Numbered from the stretch's first letter, positions 1 to 11,664 are shown. The stretch is 64,000 nt of DNA from Paraphysomonas bandaiensis (GCA_965644295.1 CBFFRP010000297.1:1-64000); one strand, 5' to 3'. Notes: a model not told the origin generated them from the sequence alone. Numbers and translations: made by a program.

Positions 1-435
1 ACTTTATTATGATTGTATACACAATTGTATGTGTTGTCATGTAACACATGTCAACAACATGATAAATTATTTCGTTCATGTCGACACTGCTCAACTTCGT
101 ATCTTGAATCGTCATGATATAATCACTAGGATTCACAGTTATAGCTATATAGCACCTTTGACTATTGACTACATGTTACTGTTTTTTCACGTGTATTTAA
201 CGTGATATTCTACAGTACTATCTTAGAAGACATACGTATTCCAACATACACTCCTCCTCAATGTAGAAACGAGTAATCGTCGTTATACTACAGCTATATA
301 TATCATCTAGTCATCTTAGGATAAAACGGATGTGAAAATCTATACAAAATACTGTGAACATTACACTTCGCTGTCTTTCTGCAATTTCATGTGGGATTCT
401 TACCTTTCTAAAAAACACACACCCTTAACCTTTCT
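1..435. other. AT-rich stretch, no gene seen
   Basis: No reading frame of useful length and no recognisable RNA gene. It precedes the copia-type fragment and may be decayed flank or LTR of that element, but no boundary is visible. Confidence 0.4.
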
Positions 436-721
436 TGAACTGCTTCTTCTGATTCTTCTCAACTTCATTTGAAATGCTCCTCTTTTTCCCCTGTGATAGT
501 TTCTTCATGGAGTTTAAAGAGCTTTTCGTAGACAACACCTTAAATATATCCATGCCATATCCTTAGTCGATACATGAATCAATCTGGCTGTAGGAAACCT
601 TCCATTTACGTGTTCCCGAACCCAGTGGTACTTTATCTGAATATATTTTGATCTTTTGTGGTAAGACTGGATTTTCTGACAGATCTTTTGCACTCTTGCT
701 GTCCATGAAGAATGGGGGTTG
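436..721 (-). pseudogene. Ty1/copia-type RNase H fragment
   Basis: Read on the minus strand, this stretch gives the end of a copia-type RNase H. The piece MDSKSAKDLSENPV matches the family's DNxSAxxLxxNP block. Then, after a frame change, IKYHWVREHVNGRF matches the RYHFxRExV block, followed by STKDM and, in a further frame, DIF...STK, which matches the ADIxTK end. The three pieces lie in different frames, so the gene is broken by small indels. No integrase or reverse transcriptase of this type is adjacent. What is seen is the motif order; the assignment to Ty1/copia rests on family knowledge. Confidence 0.6.
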
Positions 722-849
722 GCTTCGTCAATGCGAGTCCTAGCTCTCGTAACACCACCGTATACAGCTATCCCCTACGGCGTATACACACTATACCCCT
801 ACCACTACTAAGCCATAAAGAGGACACCATGCTCTTTTGTCACATTTCC

Positions 850-3800
850 CCCGAATCTACGACCTGACCAGGTCCTAAGCACTCTCAGGCTTCATGTTCA
901 CTGCATGCACACGGCCCCTTTTTTACCATTGAACTCCGCTTCATACAATACGCCATATATCCTTTTAGTAACCGTAAATGGCCCCGGCTGTAGATTCATA
1001 GAGATCTTATATTTCATAGAGATTCTTTCGCGGATGCGAATGTTCTCACAGGACATCGCCTCCGATAAAATCGGTCCCCCACCTGGTACTCCTTATACTG
1101 TAATTGCCTCACCTTACCTCGGCCCGTTGTATCCCCTCCTGCATCTCGTAGCTCTGCCGCATATGATGAAATCCCTCTATTCATTCGTGCCCAATTCCTC
1201 CTTGTCCTCGCCGTTACTGCCGTCCATGCCGTCTCCAATGCTTCCACAAGATTCATCACCCAACTCTCATCAGTATCAGTTGCCGTCCGATCCTCCAACA
1301 TATTTCCATCTACTCCCACCATCTCCGGAGTCGATGCCTCCCTACCAAACATCATATACATAGGTGTGTAACCCGTAGCCGCAATCACTGTCGAATTGTA
1401 TAACAATTGAATAGTGGATAGGTATACGTCCCAATCCGTGTCCTGGACATTCACATATAGTGGTGTAGTTGGTCTTTCAGGGTAGCATTCATGTTCTCCA
1501 CCAGTCCATTAGATCTGGGATTCTGGGGTGTCGTGCATACCCGCGTTATCCTATACAACTTACTAATCTGTTTGTCCAATTTATTCGCGAACTCTCTTCC
1601 CCTACCACTGATCAGCATCGATGGTGCCCCAAACGCATTATAGATCTGCGTCACCAACACATGAGCTACCGTCTCTGCTCTCTTGTCGCAATTGGGAACA
1701 TCCACACATACTTTGACTTGAGATCTTTACAAACCAGAATATACTTATTCCCCCATGGTGTCTCCGGTAACTCTCCCGTGAGGTCGATATGTTGTCGTCC
1801 CATGGGCTGTTGAACCTCCGGATACTCCATTACTGGTACCTTTGGCCTGCACCTATATGCCTTCCTCAGTTTACACGCGATGCACGACCTGCAATATAGT
1901 CAGTGTGCTCCGCTTGTTGCCCTACCCAGTGATAATGTAGCTTCATTGTGCCTACTGCTCTCGTGGCTCCTACATGACCGATGCCTTCATTAAATATCCG
2001 CATACATGTCTCCCTGAGATCCCTAGGGACTACTCTCCTCCATACCTTGCGTTCCCCTATCCTCAACTGATGATGCAATACCAATGCTTCATCTACTCGG
2101 ATCATCCGATATATATCCTCATCCTAGACTTCTAGCTCCTCACCCTCCTGTATCTGTTCTATCAGTGTTTGTTCGTAATTCTGTTTCCATAACCCTAACC
2201 TCGCCCCGCTCCCTTCAATGTAGACGGCATAACTGTTACCCTATTATAACCCGTAGCTTTTTTTTATCTCTTAAAGCCCATAGCTCTCTCTCTAGTTCCC
2301 TCTCCCTCCAGTCATCCCTTTGTGGTACTTCCCTTGCCGGCCTCGTTTGTTGCTTTTCGGGCTTCTCTCTCAACGTCCTATCAGACCTTCCATATTTTCT
2401 CACATGCTTCTGCCTTTCTTCCTCTGTCATCTGTACCCCTTCCTGCCACCATCTCACTACATTGGCTCTCTTCATCTTTTCTTGAGCCTGCTCCTTATAC
2501 TGCTTTTTAGCTTCTTCAGCCTCCCTGACCTCTGCACGTCTCTTCTCCGCTCTTGCTATTGTTTTTGCTCTCTTCCTTTCCATGTCCTCCTCCGTCACTA
2601 CTCCTTTATCCCACTCCAAGTCATCTGCTGTCAGAAACTGTGGTTCTTCTCCTTTCCTCAGCAGTCTCGACACCGCGTCCGCGTCTATATGTTTGGTCCC
2701 TTGCTTATAGTGCAAATGAAAACTCATTCCAATAGATATCTCCCCTTGTACATGTACACTAGCGCGTTGTGGTCCGTATATACGCATCCACCTCGTTTGC
2801 ACAGTACCTGCTTCGTGGTACTATCCACCAACTACAGACACGGGTGGGCCATCAATCCATCCTTGAGCTGATCCACCGCATCCTCATGTACTGTACTCCA
2901 CGCTTCTGCTACATTTACTCCTTTTCTTGTTAGACCATGCAGTGGCGCCACGATACTCGCATAACCCTTGAAGAAATGCCTATAGTATAGCGTCAGCCCG
3001 TTGAAAGTTCGCACAGCTGACACGTCCTTCTTTGGATACTCCATTTCCGCAATGGCCTTCACCTTCTCTGGATTCGGATACTTTCCTTTCTCGTCAACCA
3101 TGAATCCTAGGAACGACATACTGGGGTAGTTAAGATGTACCTTCGTCACCTCTTGTGAATACCAGGTCTCTACTCTCCAGTTGTTGGAATACTTTCCCTA
3201 TGGAATACTCCCGTGAATGAACCATCACATCATCTTGATATACTAACGCCTCTTCCTGACTGTTGCATTGGAAGGTCTCGGCTACAATCCTCGCCCATTC
3301 ATTGGCGCTGCTCCGTCCTCTCCTTGCACCATCCTCGTTGGCTGTAAGTACTCATCATGAGTTCTATATGCAAACTTTGCTCTGCTTCCTTTCTCTAAAT
3401 CCACTACCCAGAATGCGTCCTTGATATCTCCTACCGAAAAATGCTTTGTCCCCTTCTTCACCTGGTCCAATAGGTCATCTATCCTCGGTAACGGGAATAC
3501 ATCTGGTTGTGTCTTCGCATTGACATCTCTGCAACCTATGGTCTGTCTGTAGAACGTGGCTACCTCCTGCTCGTTCCCACATTATTGCCTCCCTGGCGTG
3601 CTCCCCCCACTTTTCCTTAAACATCTCAATCCTATCTCGATATGGAATCAACACTAATGCCGACGCCCATGCTCCTGGCTCCGCTGGCTCCACCTTCTGT
3701 TCCCACCTTCCTATCCTGGCTTTCGCCTTCATGAATGCTTTCTCCATATCATTATATCTCCATAGTCTGCATAGAACCGGTTTCTCGTCTGTTGTTCTAA

Positions 3801-3876
3801 TACTCGTCTGATAATTTTTCAATTTCTTTGGGTTGTCTGGATCCGGATGCACTAACACATTTCCCATGCTATACAT
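850..3876 (-). pseudogene. Degenerate Ty3/gypsy pol (element 1, canonical YxDD family)
   Basis: A minus-strand pol broken into at least seven open pieces by frameshifts and stops. From its 5' side (high coordinates): reverse transcriptase N-terminus (3282-3876), the catalytic YQDD box near 3230-3250, the RT thumb with SFLGFMVDEKGKYPNPEK (2832-3149), the RNase H end with HYKQGTKHIDADAVSR (2236-2802), an integrase zinc-binding remnant (1866-2105), the integrase core with NPRSNGLVENMNATLK (1451-1705) and the integrase C-terminal part (1014-1454). The RT box is canonical, unlike the other Ty3 copies in this window, so this is a separate and older family. The sequence CCGAATCTA-GACCTGA--AGGTC occurs near 848 and again near 4023 and may mark the two ends. 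It is certainly inactive. Confidence 0.85.
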
Positions 3877-4134
3877 CTAGCCAATAAAATTCCGCGCTGG
3901 GTTGGTTTTCCTTCCTTATATATATAGCATATTCTTCATTTCTCTTCCCTCTTCCTCACTCTGTTCTCCCACTCTTGCCTCTGCATTTCCGCCACTGGAT
4001 CTTCGTTTTCACAACTTTCCTACTCCGAATCTAGGACCTGATAAGGTCGAGCAGGTGGCATCTCCACTTGATATCCATTTCCCCCGGGGTCCCAAATTTC
4101 CGTAGACCATAATAGTGCCATCGCAACGTCATCT

Positions 4135-4944
4135 CTATGCCATTACATCCAAAGGTTTAAATAAACGTTTGACTGCCTCAATAATATGTGTGATCCTAGC
4201 ATCAGTACACTCCAAGTATGTAGGAAATTCTGTTGGATTCATCCGTCGCAGGGTATGCCGAACCATGTCTCTTGCTCGATCTTTCAGCAAACTGTACACT
4301 GAAGGCACCGCTCTATTATAATTCCGTTTTTCATACTCAGCAATCTTCTCCATAAACGTCATGAAGCCGTCTAAAGTAATTTCCGTCAATTGGATCTTCA
4401 AGTATGAATTATCCTGTTGAGTCAATACGACCTGACTAGTCCTGTCTTCGTCGGCCTGCCTTAGCGCTTCTTGAATAGTCTGTCTCCTAACATTCCTCCT
4501 CCTAGGCTGCTCTTCCACTCTCAATACCTGCGTTGCGTTGAGCACGGCCTGTTGGACTGCGTCCTCGATTCTGGTCTGAAGTAGATCTGGGTCTATATAT
4601 TGCTGTTCATGTACTTGTCCTCCAGCTTGTTCTTCTTGCTGTTGAACTTCTTCGATTTGATGTGTTGCCTCTTCATCAATCTGGGATATCTCCCCTCCAA
4701 AATCTACTTCCGAATTAGCTGGAGTGGCTTGTCTTGTGGAACGTCGAGACTCCAGCTGCTGCAACCTTTGGTCAAACATTTCGAAATGAAGATCGATGGA
4801 CTCAAAACGCTTGTTCAGCTGCTCTTGTTGTTCAGCATACTGCTGCTTTTGCTCAGCAAACTGTTCATTTTGTTCAGCAAACCGCTGCTGAAGGAACTCC
4901 ATAATGTTCGGAACCTCTTCTTCCGAACTCATAATAGTCGACAA
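4135..4944 (-). CDS. Gag-like coiled-coil protein of an LTR element
   Basis: A single 269-codon frame starting ATG at 4944. The first 75 residues are a Gln/Glu-rich heptad region with repeated RFAEQNEQ and QYAEQQEQ units, predicted as a coiled coil. It is followed by an acidic Q-rich linker and then a basic, helical C-terminal half (YLKIQLTEITLDGFMTF onward) that resembles the capsid part of Ty3-type Gag proteins. No zinc knuckle is seen. The same protein, cut short, recurs at 21634-22218 with its upstream leader, so this is a mobile-element gene and not a host gene. No matching pol is joined to it: the downstream broken pol (element 1) may or may not be its partner. The Gag call is inference from shape and context. 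Confidence 0.55.
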   Translation of the reverse strand: MSTIMSSEEEVPNIMEFLQQRFAEQNEQFAEQKQQYAEQQEQLNKRFESIDLHFEMFDQRLQQLESRRSTRQATPANSEVDFGGEISQIDEEATHQIEEVQQQEEQAGGQVHEQQYIDPDLLQTRIEDAVQQAVLNATQVLRVEEQPRRRNVRRQTIQEALRQADEDRTSQVVLTQQDNSYLKIQLTEITLDGFMTFMEKIAEYEKRNYNRAVPSVYSLLKDRARDMVRHTLRRMNPTEFPTYLECTDARITHIIEAVKRLFKPLDVMA

Positions 4945-5375
4945 TATAAATAAACAATGTTTCTTTCTATCTGACTAAAGTATTAATACTGTAATCTTTC
5001 TGATGAGAAAGACCGTGTTTACAACGTTTTATTAATTTAAAGTGCTTCCCAAACCGAGAATACACTGTCCAGAACACCAAACCGGTGAAACCGCCTCCTA
5101 ACACAAGCAAACCGCGAGTATAGAATGAATTAAAATTATGTTAAAACGTGTAAAGAAAGAAAGTGATTACGAACACTACACTAAAAGTTGCAATGAATCA
5201 TCTACAATCTACTGTATCATACTTGCAGTTATACGGGACGTATATCCCTTCAAGAATACTTAAACAGCAAGATACACAGATAAACTGAAAATAAAAGTAC
5301 AACAGCATGCTACCTAGAGTACCGCAGTATAACACCGTATAACTCCACGTATAACAGTAACTACAGGTATGCGTG
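4355..5375 (-). repeat. Gag-plus-leader module, copy 1
   Basis: About 1,020 bp nearly identical by eye to 21634-22651 in the same orientation. It covers the first two thirds of the gag-like gene and about 430 bp upstream of its ATG, ending at GTATGCGTGACAC in both copies. The upstream part is probably the 5' leader or LTR of the element. At 5376 the copy abuts a LINE fragment. Confidence 0.8.
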
Positions 5376-5387
5376 ACACCTGTGGCC

Positions 5388-6125
5388 ATGTTGTCGAGGG
5401 TGGAGTGGAATTCGTTGAGCGAGATTTGTTTCCGTAGGGCTTCCCGGATTTTTTCCGTAGTGGATGGGCCGACTTTCGTCTTGCAGAGTGTGCGGAGTCC
5501 GAGTTGTGGTGTTGGAGCGGGATGGCTGAGTTTGGGTGAAGGGGGTTATTGAGATTAGTGCCGGCTGCTTGCTCGCGCCACCAGGTGGCATCGTGGTGTA
5601 ATCTGTGGGCAGCGGGGTCCAGGCCTGTGGGGAATGCGTGATGTGCTGTGAAGTGTTTGTTTAGGGCGTCCTGTATTTCGGAGGGGATGGTGAGCGTGGC
5701 TCCATCTTCCAAAGTGAGACGAGTAAGTGCTGGTGTTTGTTTTCGCTTGAGTCCAATAATGGATTGTAGTACTTTGCCGATATTTTGAAGTTCTAGTTGC
5801 TCTTGGAGGGCGTGCGTTCTGATGGTCATCCGTTTCCTCATTTCAGAGCGGGCTCTCCCTTGGAGCATTCGCGTAAGACTGTCTCGGAGGTTGTCAAAGT
5901 CGGTGCCGGTGACGGTTGCCGCAGTCCATGTTAACATTTGCCGTGGGTCTGTCGCGGGCCGGATGATGGCAGTGGGCGGTCGATCAGGGTCCTCTGAGGC
6001 GCGGTCCAGTTCGGCGGCGCTGTGTTCCCATCTACTGATCCCTTTCCGGATGATGCTGTATAGGCAGGGGTCCGAGACCCAGGGGTGGAGGTATGCACAA
6101 ACCAGACTTGCGGGTTTGCTCCCAA
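5388..6125 (-). pseudogene. LINE fragment, linker before the reverse transcriptase
   Basis: A GC-rich minus-strand fragment encoding the region between endonuclease and reverse transcriptase of a non-LTR element. It has an arginine-rich helical part, then LEDGATLTIPSEIQDALNKH followed by FTAHHAFP, the usual linker pattern in LINE ORF2. Between about 5540 and 5480 the coding frame shifts by one. The downstream frame gives KIREALRKQISLNEFHSTL followed by DNMATG, matching the short block just before the first RT motif. RT itself is missing: the copy ends at about 5388 against the gag-leader repeat. It is truncated on both sides and inactive. Base composition differs strongly from the flanks. Confidence 0.65.
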
Positions 6126-7224
6126 CAAAATATATAATAAGGTGTGAGTAAACACTTATTATTACTGTTAAATCACCCAACACGGTCAACGATATCCGCT
6201 AGATAACGCCGCGCAGTATTCCCTCTAAGAATAAAGATCGCTGTTAAGACAGTGTCAAGTAACTTAAAACAATGACATGCAAGGAATAACATATAGAATG
6301 GTACGCATCTACAGAATGAACCAAGTTCATTTTATATAACACACACCACACCGCATGCATTCTTGCATACACCGTGTATACCACACGTATTATGACAATA
6401 AAACAAAACTGAATAACAGCGTATGAAACTGAATAACTGCGCATAAAACTGAAACTACGCATAAAACTGAAATAAAACCATAGTGATAAAACTGAAAAAC
6501 AGCTAACTAAAATGAGTAACGTGATACCGTATTCGCTGATAGTCTACTGCTCTTATCATACTCCCTAAACTCATATAAAACTTATTGCATCTTTACTCTC
6601 TCCATATATTCCTCTTTAAGCCACACGCTTGCCATAATAGCCACCCACTATGCCTGCTTAGCAGCATCACCATGCATAGCGTCTATAGCATGCTCTTGAA
6701 TGGTCCTAACTCCTGCTCATCTCCATATCCAGAGCACCATTATGAAAATGCATCTCACTGAGGTATTGGGCTGTGTACATCCATAGTTCTGCACTTAACT
6801 TGAGACATTTATTTTCAGGATGTACTAGCAACATCTGAAGATCACTTCTTATGCTGTTCTGAGGATGATGCAGAGAGAATTGTGTGTACATCACGTTGAT
6901 GCTACCTAAGTCTCTCTCCATTGCCCTTATTGCCTCTACGTCATAGAACAACAGGTGCAGTCGGCTGGCTTCACATGTATTGCAAGTAGAGATACTGGGT
7001 AACGTGTTTTGAGTGTCGTGATATTAATAACTGCCTAGAGTAGCCGCATGTATGCACTTCAGTGTGAATGGCTTGTTGTAATTCCGTGACTCGTGGCTAG
7101 ATCCTTGCACTTCCTCCGTAAATAATTATCTTGTACTGTTTGCTGTCCGTCTTCTATTGTTGACTCTCTTCTTGTTGTTGAATACCCTATTTCACTACTA
7201 CACTTGCTACTATATAAACCCCCA
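6126..7224. other. Non-coding flank between LINE fragment and Ty3 element 2
   Basis: AT-rich with short internal repeats of the ATAAAACTGAA type at 6400-6500. It probably includes the 3' LTR of Ty3 element 2, whose start would be at about 7234 on the minus strand. An 81-codon open stretch at 6706-6951 (-) has no recognisable features and I do not call it a gene. Confidence 0.4.
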
Positions 7225-7261
7225 GGGTTACACTACCTTTTTCCCTCTCTTTTTTTTTTTT
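7225..7261 (-). promoter_or_regulatory. Polypurine tract and LTR start of Ty3 element 2
   Basis: On the minus strand, just after the pol stop, an A-run and GAGAGGGAAAAAGG are followed by TAGTGTAACCC. A purine tract followed by TGT is the expected layout of a second-strand primer and the first bases of the 3' LTR. Element 4 has the same arrangement (19341-19374), supporting the call. Confidence 0.5.
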
Positions 7262-7297
7262 GATAATAATATAACTCAGTATAAAAATAAGTCAAAA

Positions 7298-10022
7298 TTA
7301 ATGTTGATTGACTTGGGGAAAACGTAGCGCAAAGTCGGAATCTACCAGTACCATAGTTGTCGGATCGAAGTCGCGATGTACAAAACATTTCACATGGTAG
7401 TTATCAAATCTGTATGTGGCTTTTGTCATGGGATTCTTGACAGAAATTAGCTTCTTGCTGGTTTTATGATACCAGTGAGTAAGCATAAATTGCATCACAT
7501 ATGTAACAGTGGGCGAATCTGGTAGTTGTAGAGCATCATACCAGTCATCTCCGAACACTCTGATGTCTACATACACCTCGTCACCCGGTTGAACCGTAGT
7601 TATGGACTGCTTCCTCTTCTCACTGATATATTTGGCGGCCCCATCCGTGGTATAAATAAGATGATGTAGATAAGGCTTGCTGCTACAGAATTCCTCATAG
7701 GCTATGGAATCAAATAAATCCTGGCTGTAAGGTAGCTCTCTGATATCTCCATCCTTGAAACGTACTGTAAACAACATTGTTGAACGCCGTTCTCTGTCTC
7801 CAGTGTAATATAAAATAGTGTCAATCTCATGCTGATCATGATCTCGCATAGCCATTTTATAGGCTTGTTCCCTGTCTCCTGGATACAATTTTACATCCCG
7901 TACGTCTACTTTTGTTACAACACCGATCACCAAATGCTTGCAGTCAATATCATTCTTATACTGCGATATAACCTGAAACGGTCCTAGGTATCTATGAGAC
8001 ATTTTAGGGTAAACCTTGGCCCCTTTGTCAAATAAAACAAAATCGCCCGGCTGATACTGATTCTGTCGCTGAGGAGATATGCCTTTACTGAAACGTTTGG
8101 CCTTCAACTTATCTTGATATTCTCTCGAACTGCGTTGCAACCGAGCCAGATTATCATTGAGTTTATGTAGTCTGGCGTGGGCTTTTTCTGGTACTTCGTC
8201 CATTCCCATATTGTTATACCTCTCACTCTCAGAACCAAATGTTAACTCAAAAGGCGAATACCCCGTTTCAGATGATACTTCAGAATTCAATACATGTGCC
8301 ACTGTAGGAATCCAGCTGGGGTCTTCAAATACATCTCGCTTCTCTTCATTCTCACTGTAATCAAATACTAATGCTCTTAAATGCCGGACCACTTCTCCTA
8401 TGATCCTCTCGCATCCGTTGGCATGCCTGTCCGCTATGCTGAATGTGTGTTTGACACCAATATATGAGCAAAGTTGGTCAAATAATTGGGATTTTAGATC
8501 AGGTCCTTGGTCCGATATGATTACGTCAGTATGACCAAATTGACTCCAATACTTCCATACAGTATTAGCAAGATTTATGGCAGTGACTCCCTTCACTGGT
8601 TCGAGGTAGACATGTTTTGTAAACAGATTTACCACCACGTTAATATGAGTGTAGCCTTCTTTACCGTGGGGTGTAATTTCCACTGCATCGATACCGATGG
8701 CACTACGAGCTGAAGGTGGTTTTAAACTGCGAGGTATAGCTATCAAAGCTTCTTGCATTCCGAGTCGTGTCTTAGCACAGTTGGGACATTTATTGATCAT
8801 CTCGGTGACTTCTTCAAAAGATATTCTGTGTCCCGGGCATTTCTTATTCAATTTTACCCACGTGGCATAAGCTCCTTTGTGACCTTGTCTGGCATTATGA
8901 ACTGCTTGAAAACATTCCTCTTTGGATAAATACAACGGTTCCAACTCTTCTTCCTTATCATCCGGATCCATAAAATTGTTAAGATAGATGTCTAAGTTGC
9001 CAAACATAGTTTCATCAATGTATTCCTCAATGTCCACGTCAGGAAATATACCAGCCAAATGTTGCAACTTATGTGCTCTGGAGAGCCAATCTGCTAACCA
9101 ATTTTGAGAACCTGGAATGTGTCGAATCATAAAGTTAAACGATTGTAGGTATATACGCCATCTCACAATTTTCGGTACTTCAGATGCCTCCATCCACACT
9201 AAATTGTTATGATCAGTCTCAATAATAAACTCCTTGCCCACTAAATAATATGCGAGGTTTCTGACAGCATAATAGATACCGTAGCCTTCCTGCTCTATCG
9301 TAGCCCATCGTTGTGCTTGCGTTGAGAATTTTTTCGATATAAATGCTATTGGTTGTAACTGAACAGTACCATCATCTAAAATTTTCTTCTGTAATAATAC
9401 TGCTCCTACTCCTAGCTCGCTAGCATCAGTTCTTAGGATCCATTCTAACGAATAGTCGGGATAAAATAACTCACAGGCATCTTGTAGACCCTTTATGAAT
9501 CTTCGATACTCCTCTTCATAATCATGCTTCCATGTAGATTTATCCCAGTTGAAAGTTTTCTTGGTCATGTCCGGAAGATGACCTACCAAGTCAGAATATC
9601 TAGGTGTGAACCCTGAGAAGAAAACTCCTTTTCCTAGTAAGCTTCTGGCCGTCTTAGTACTTGTAGGCATTGGAATATTAGCCAAAGCTTCCTTTTTGTC
9701 TGGGCTAACCTCATAAGATTTGTGTCTGCATACGTAGCCAAAGAAATTTACTTCCCGAAATCCAAGCCAACTCTTAGGCATCTTGAGTTTTACATTACGT
9801 TCAATACATCAGTCAATTATCATTTCAAACTTCTTGTATGCATCAGCGGGGTCTTTGGCTAAGATCAACATGTTGTCAAATATGACTATGGCCCAATCAC
9901 TGAAATCAGAAAACAAATCTCTTACAACCTCTTGAAGAATTCCAGTGGCTGGCGCAATACCTTCAGGCATAAACTTTGGGGCAAATTGACCCCATGGTGT
10001 TTGAATAGATAACCTCTCCGAG
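7298..10022 (-). pseudogene. Ty3/gypsy pol, element 2: 5'-truncated, one in-frame stop
   Basis: Minus-strand pol of the same family as the long copy at 13502-17491. It begins inside the reverse transcriptase (at SIQTPWGQFAPKFMPEG) and carries RT palm with VIFDNMLILA, RNase H (RTDASELGVGAVLLQ), the HHCC integrase domain (HNARQGHKGAYATW to CPNCAKTR), the integrase core with GIDAVEI, ISDQGPD and GCERIIGEV, and the long C-terminal extension. The single lesion inside it is TGA at 9809-9811 where the sister copy has arginine. The 5' half of the element is missing, replaced at about 10022 by a LINE fragment in the opposite orientation. The catalytic RT box reads FDN, as in the intact copy. Confidence 0.9.
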
Positions 10023-10027
10023 ACTCG

Positions 10028-10948
10028 CAGTACTGGACACGCAGCGGAACCAGGCTGCCACACAAACTTCATCCCCTCAAGACCAATAACTCTCCCAAAT
10101 GCTATGTCCCATTCCACGACCGCATTCGCGAAACCGCATACGTGTGGGATAAATCCTACGCGATGGGCAGAAATCGAGCCAAGGGCAAACAAGGAGACGA
10201 ACTCACAACAGCAGCCAAATGTACAGACTGCGACCACAACTTGGACAACATGGCGCACATGCTACTCCAATGTCCGCACCCTGAGATCGCCCAAATACGT
10301 GAAAAAGCCTTCCACGCACAACAAACTCAGCTTACCAAATTCCATGAGAAACGACAACCCATCCCCTGGCTACACAATGCCCTACGTAGACTCGCGAGGG
10401 CTGCTTGGGATCCCGACACACCTCAAGTTGAGAGATACTGGACAGGCCAACTAACAGCCTCGCAACTGGCTAACGCTTTCGGCCACAACATTTCCACCTC
10501 GCTACTTGATCACCAGTTCCACAAGCTCGAAAAATCAGCCACCAAAATTCTGCTCCCTCTATACAATGGAGGACTAAACATGCTCAAAAACAGAGGCTGT
10601 AGGTTTCACAGACTCGACGCGACAACAATGACACCACCCCCGGCTAACGCCAGCTCACAACAACCTCACCACACACACTCCGCCACCAACCCGACGATCC
10701 TCCAGCTACTTAAAGTAACATCCACCCCCAGAGCCGTGCCCCCCAAGAGACCTCGTCCCCAACGCGGGCCTGCCAACCCGATCCGGAGGCAGACGACACT
10801 CATTCCCGACAGAATTCCAACCACAACTAGTGAACACAAAACCCCCGCTGCCACACATTCACAGAATGGCACGTCACCCCCCTCCCCCCGGCTCGCACAC
10901 GGAACTGGACCACCAGACACACTACCCAAAGGAAGACCACCTGACTAA
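10028..10948 (+). pseudogene. LINE ORF2 C-terminal fragment
   Basis: A continuous plus-strand frame of about 305 codons that lacks a start. It includes the cysteine-histidine motif CTDCDHNLDNMAHMLLQC, which matches the C-x2-C...H-x4-C finger found after the reverse transcriptase in many non-LTR retrotransposons. A proline/threonine-rich low-complexity tail follows. The 5' edge is a sharp break into Ty3 element 2 at about 10025, as expected for a 5'-truncated LINE copy. The strand is A/C-rich, unlike the neighbours. The 3' sequence after the stop (10949-11100) shares a folded motif with the SINE-like repeats of this window, so this LINE may be their mobilising partner (inference). Confidence 0.65.
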
Positions 10949-11100
10949 ACGTAAAACAAGGGATGGTTGCACCAAGGTGCTTGCAGCAATGCACAAGCAG
11001 TCCCGAGACAACTGAGCATTTCGTAATCCGTGTTATCACTAGTCTAGAATAATAGATAGCCAAATGCAACAAGTTCTCTCATGTAATAATCAGATCTTTT
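10949..11100 (+). repeat. LINE 3' end with conserved nested hairpin
   Basis: Just after the LINE stop codon, GTTGCACCAAGGTGCTTGC (10966-10984) and the bases after it align with the hairpin of the SINE-like repeats at 11385, 45840 and 57303. Here the outer stem is GGGA/TCCC (10960-10963 with 11001-11004) and the inner stem GTTGC/GCAAT (10966-10970 with 10986-10990). A terminal AATAATCAGAT...TTTTA resembles the end of the 23690-23762 repeat. Confidence 0.55.
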
Positions 11101-11356
11101 ATTTATATAGATATCCTGTATTCTATGTAGCAATGAAATACAGAATATACATGACTACAGTATAGGAGTAGCTATTACAAGTATACAAAGAAACTGAAAA
11201 ATATAGTAGCTGTTAAAGATACGATTTGTAGAACAGAATGTTGATGTTGGTGAATGACGTGGTTCCTAACTCACAGTGCTACAACATCATAAATTTACTA
11301 TATCTCCTATAATATCAATTAGTCAATATTGCACTACTAAAAGCTTAAATTAATAT

Positions 11357-11572
11357 TTCACCTTAAGAACTCAGAGCGGAAGTGGTCGCACCATGGTGCT
11401 TGCGGCGACGCACAACCAGCTTCCGTAGCGTTAAGTAGTAGGATAAAAAAAGTGTGTACTGATTAGTTACAGGTAGAGGTCTAACTAGTTTGCCTAGCAT
11501 TCATCTCTAGCTACTAAGTTGGTGCAGGTGTTTAGCGCCTATTGCTAAAATAATAAGACTTTCAATATATCA
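11357..11572 (+). repeat. SINE-like retroposon, 3' part (copy C)
   Basis: Matches the last 200 bp of the complete copy at 45515-46022 from TTCACCTTAAGAACTCAGAG through the hairpin to AATAATAAGACTTTCAATAT. The outer stem is CGGAAG/CTTCCG (11377-11382 with 11420-11425) and the inner stem GTCGC/GCGAC (11385-11389 with 11405-11409). The 5' part is missing, as expected for a truncated retroposed copy. Confidence 0.75.
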
Positions 11573-11664
11573 TGAACTGAATTAGAGAGAGTATATATGT
11601 CGAAGATACATCATGATCGTCATCATAACGTCGTCATTATCAGTTACACTTTAACTATTCCGTT

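Noticed and set aside
6706-6951. 81-codon minus-strand open stretch
   Set aside because: No recognisable motif; lies where the LTR of element 2 is expected.
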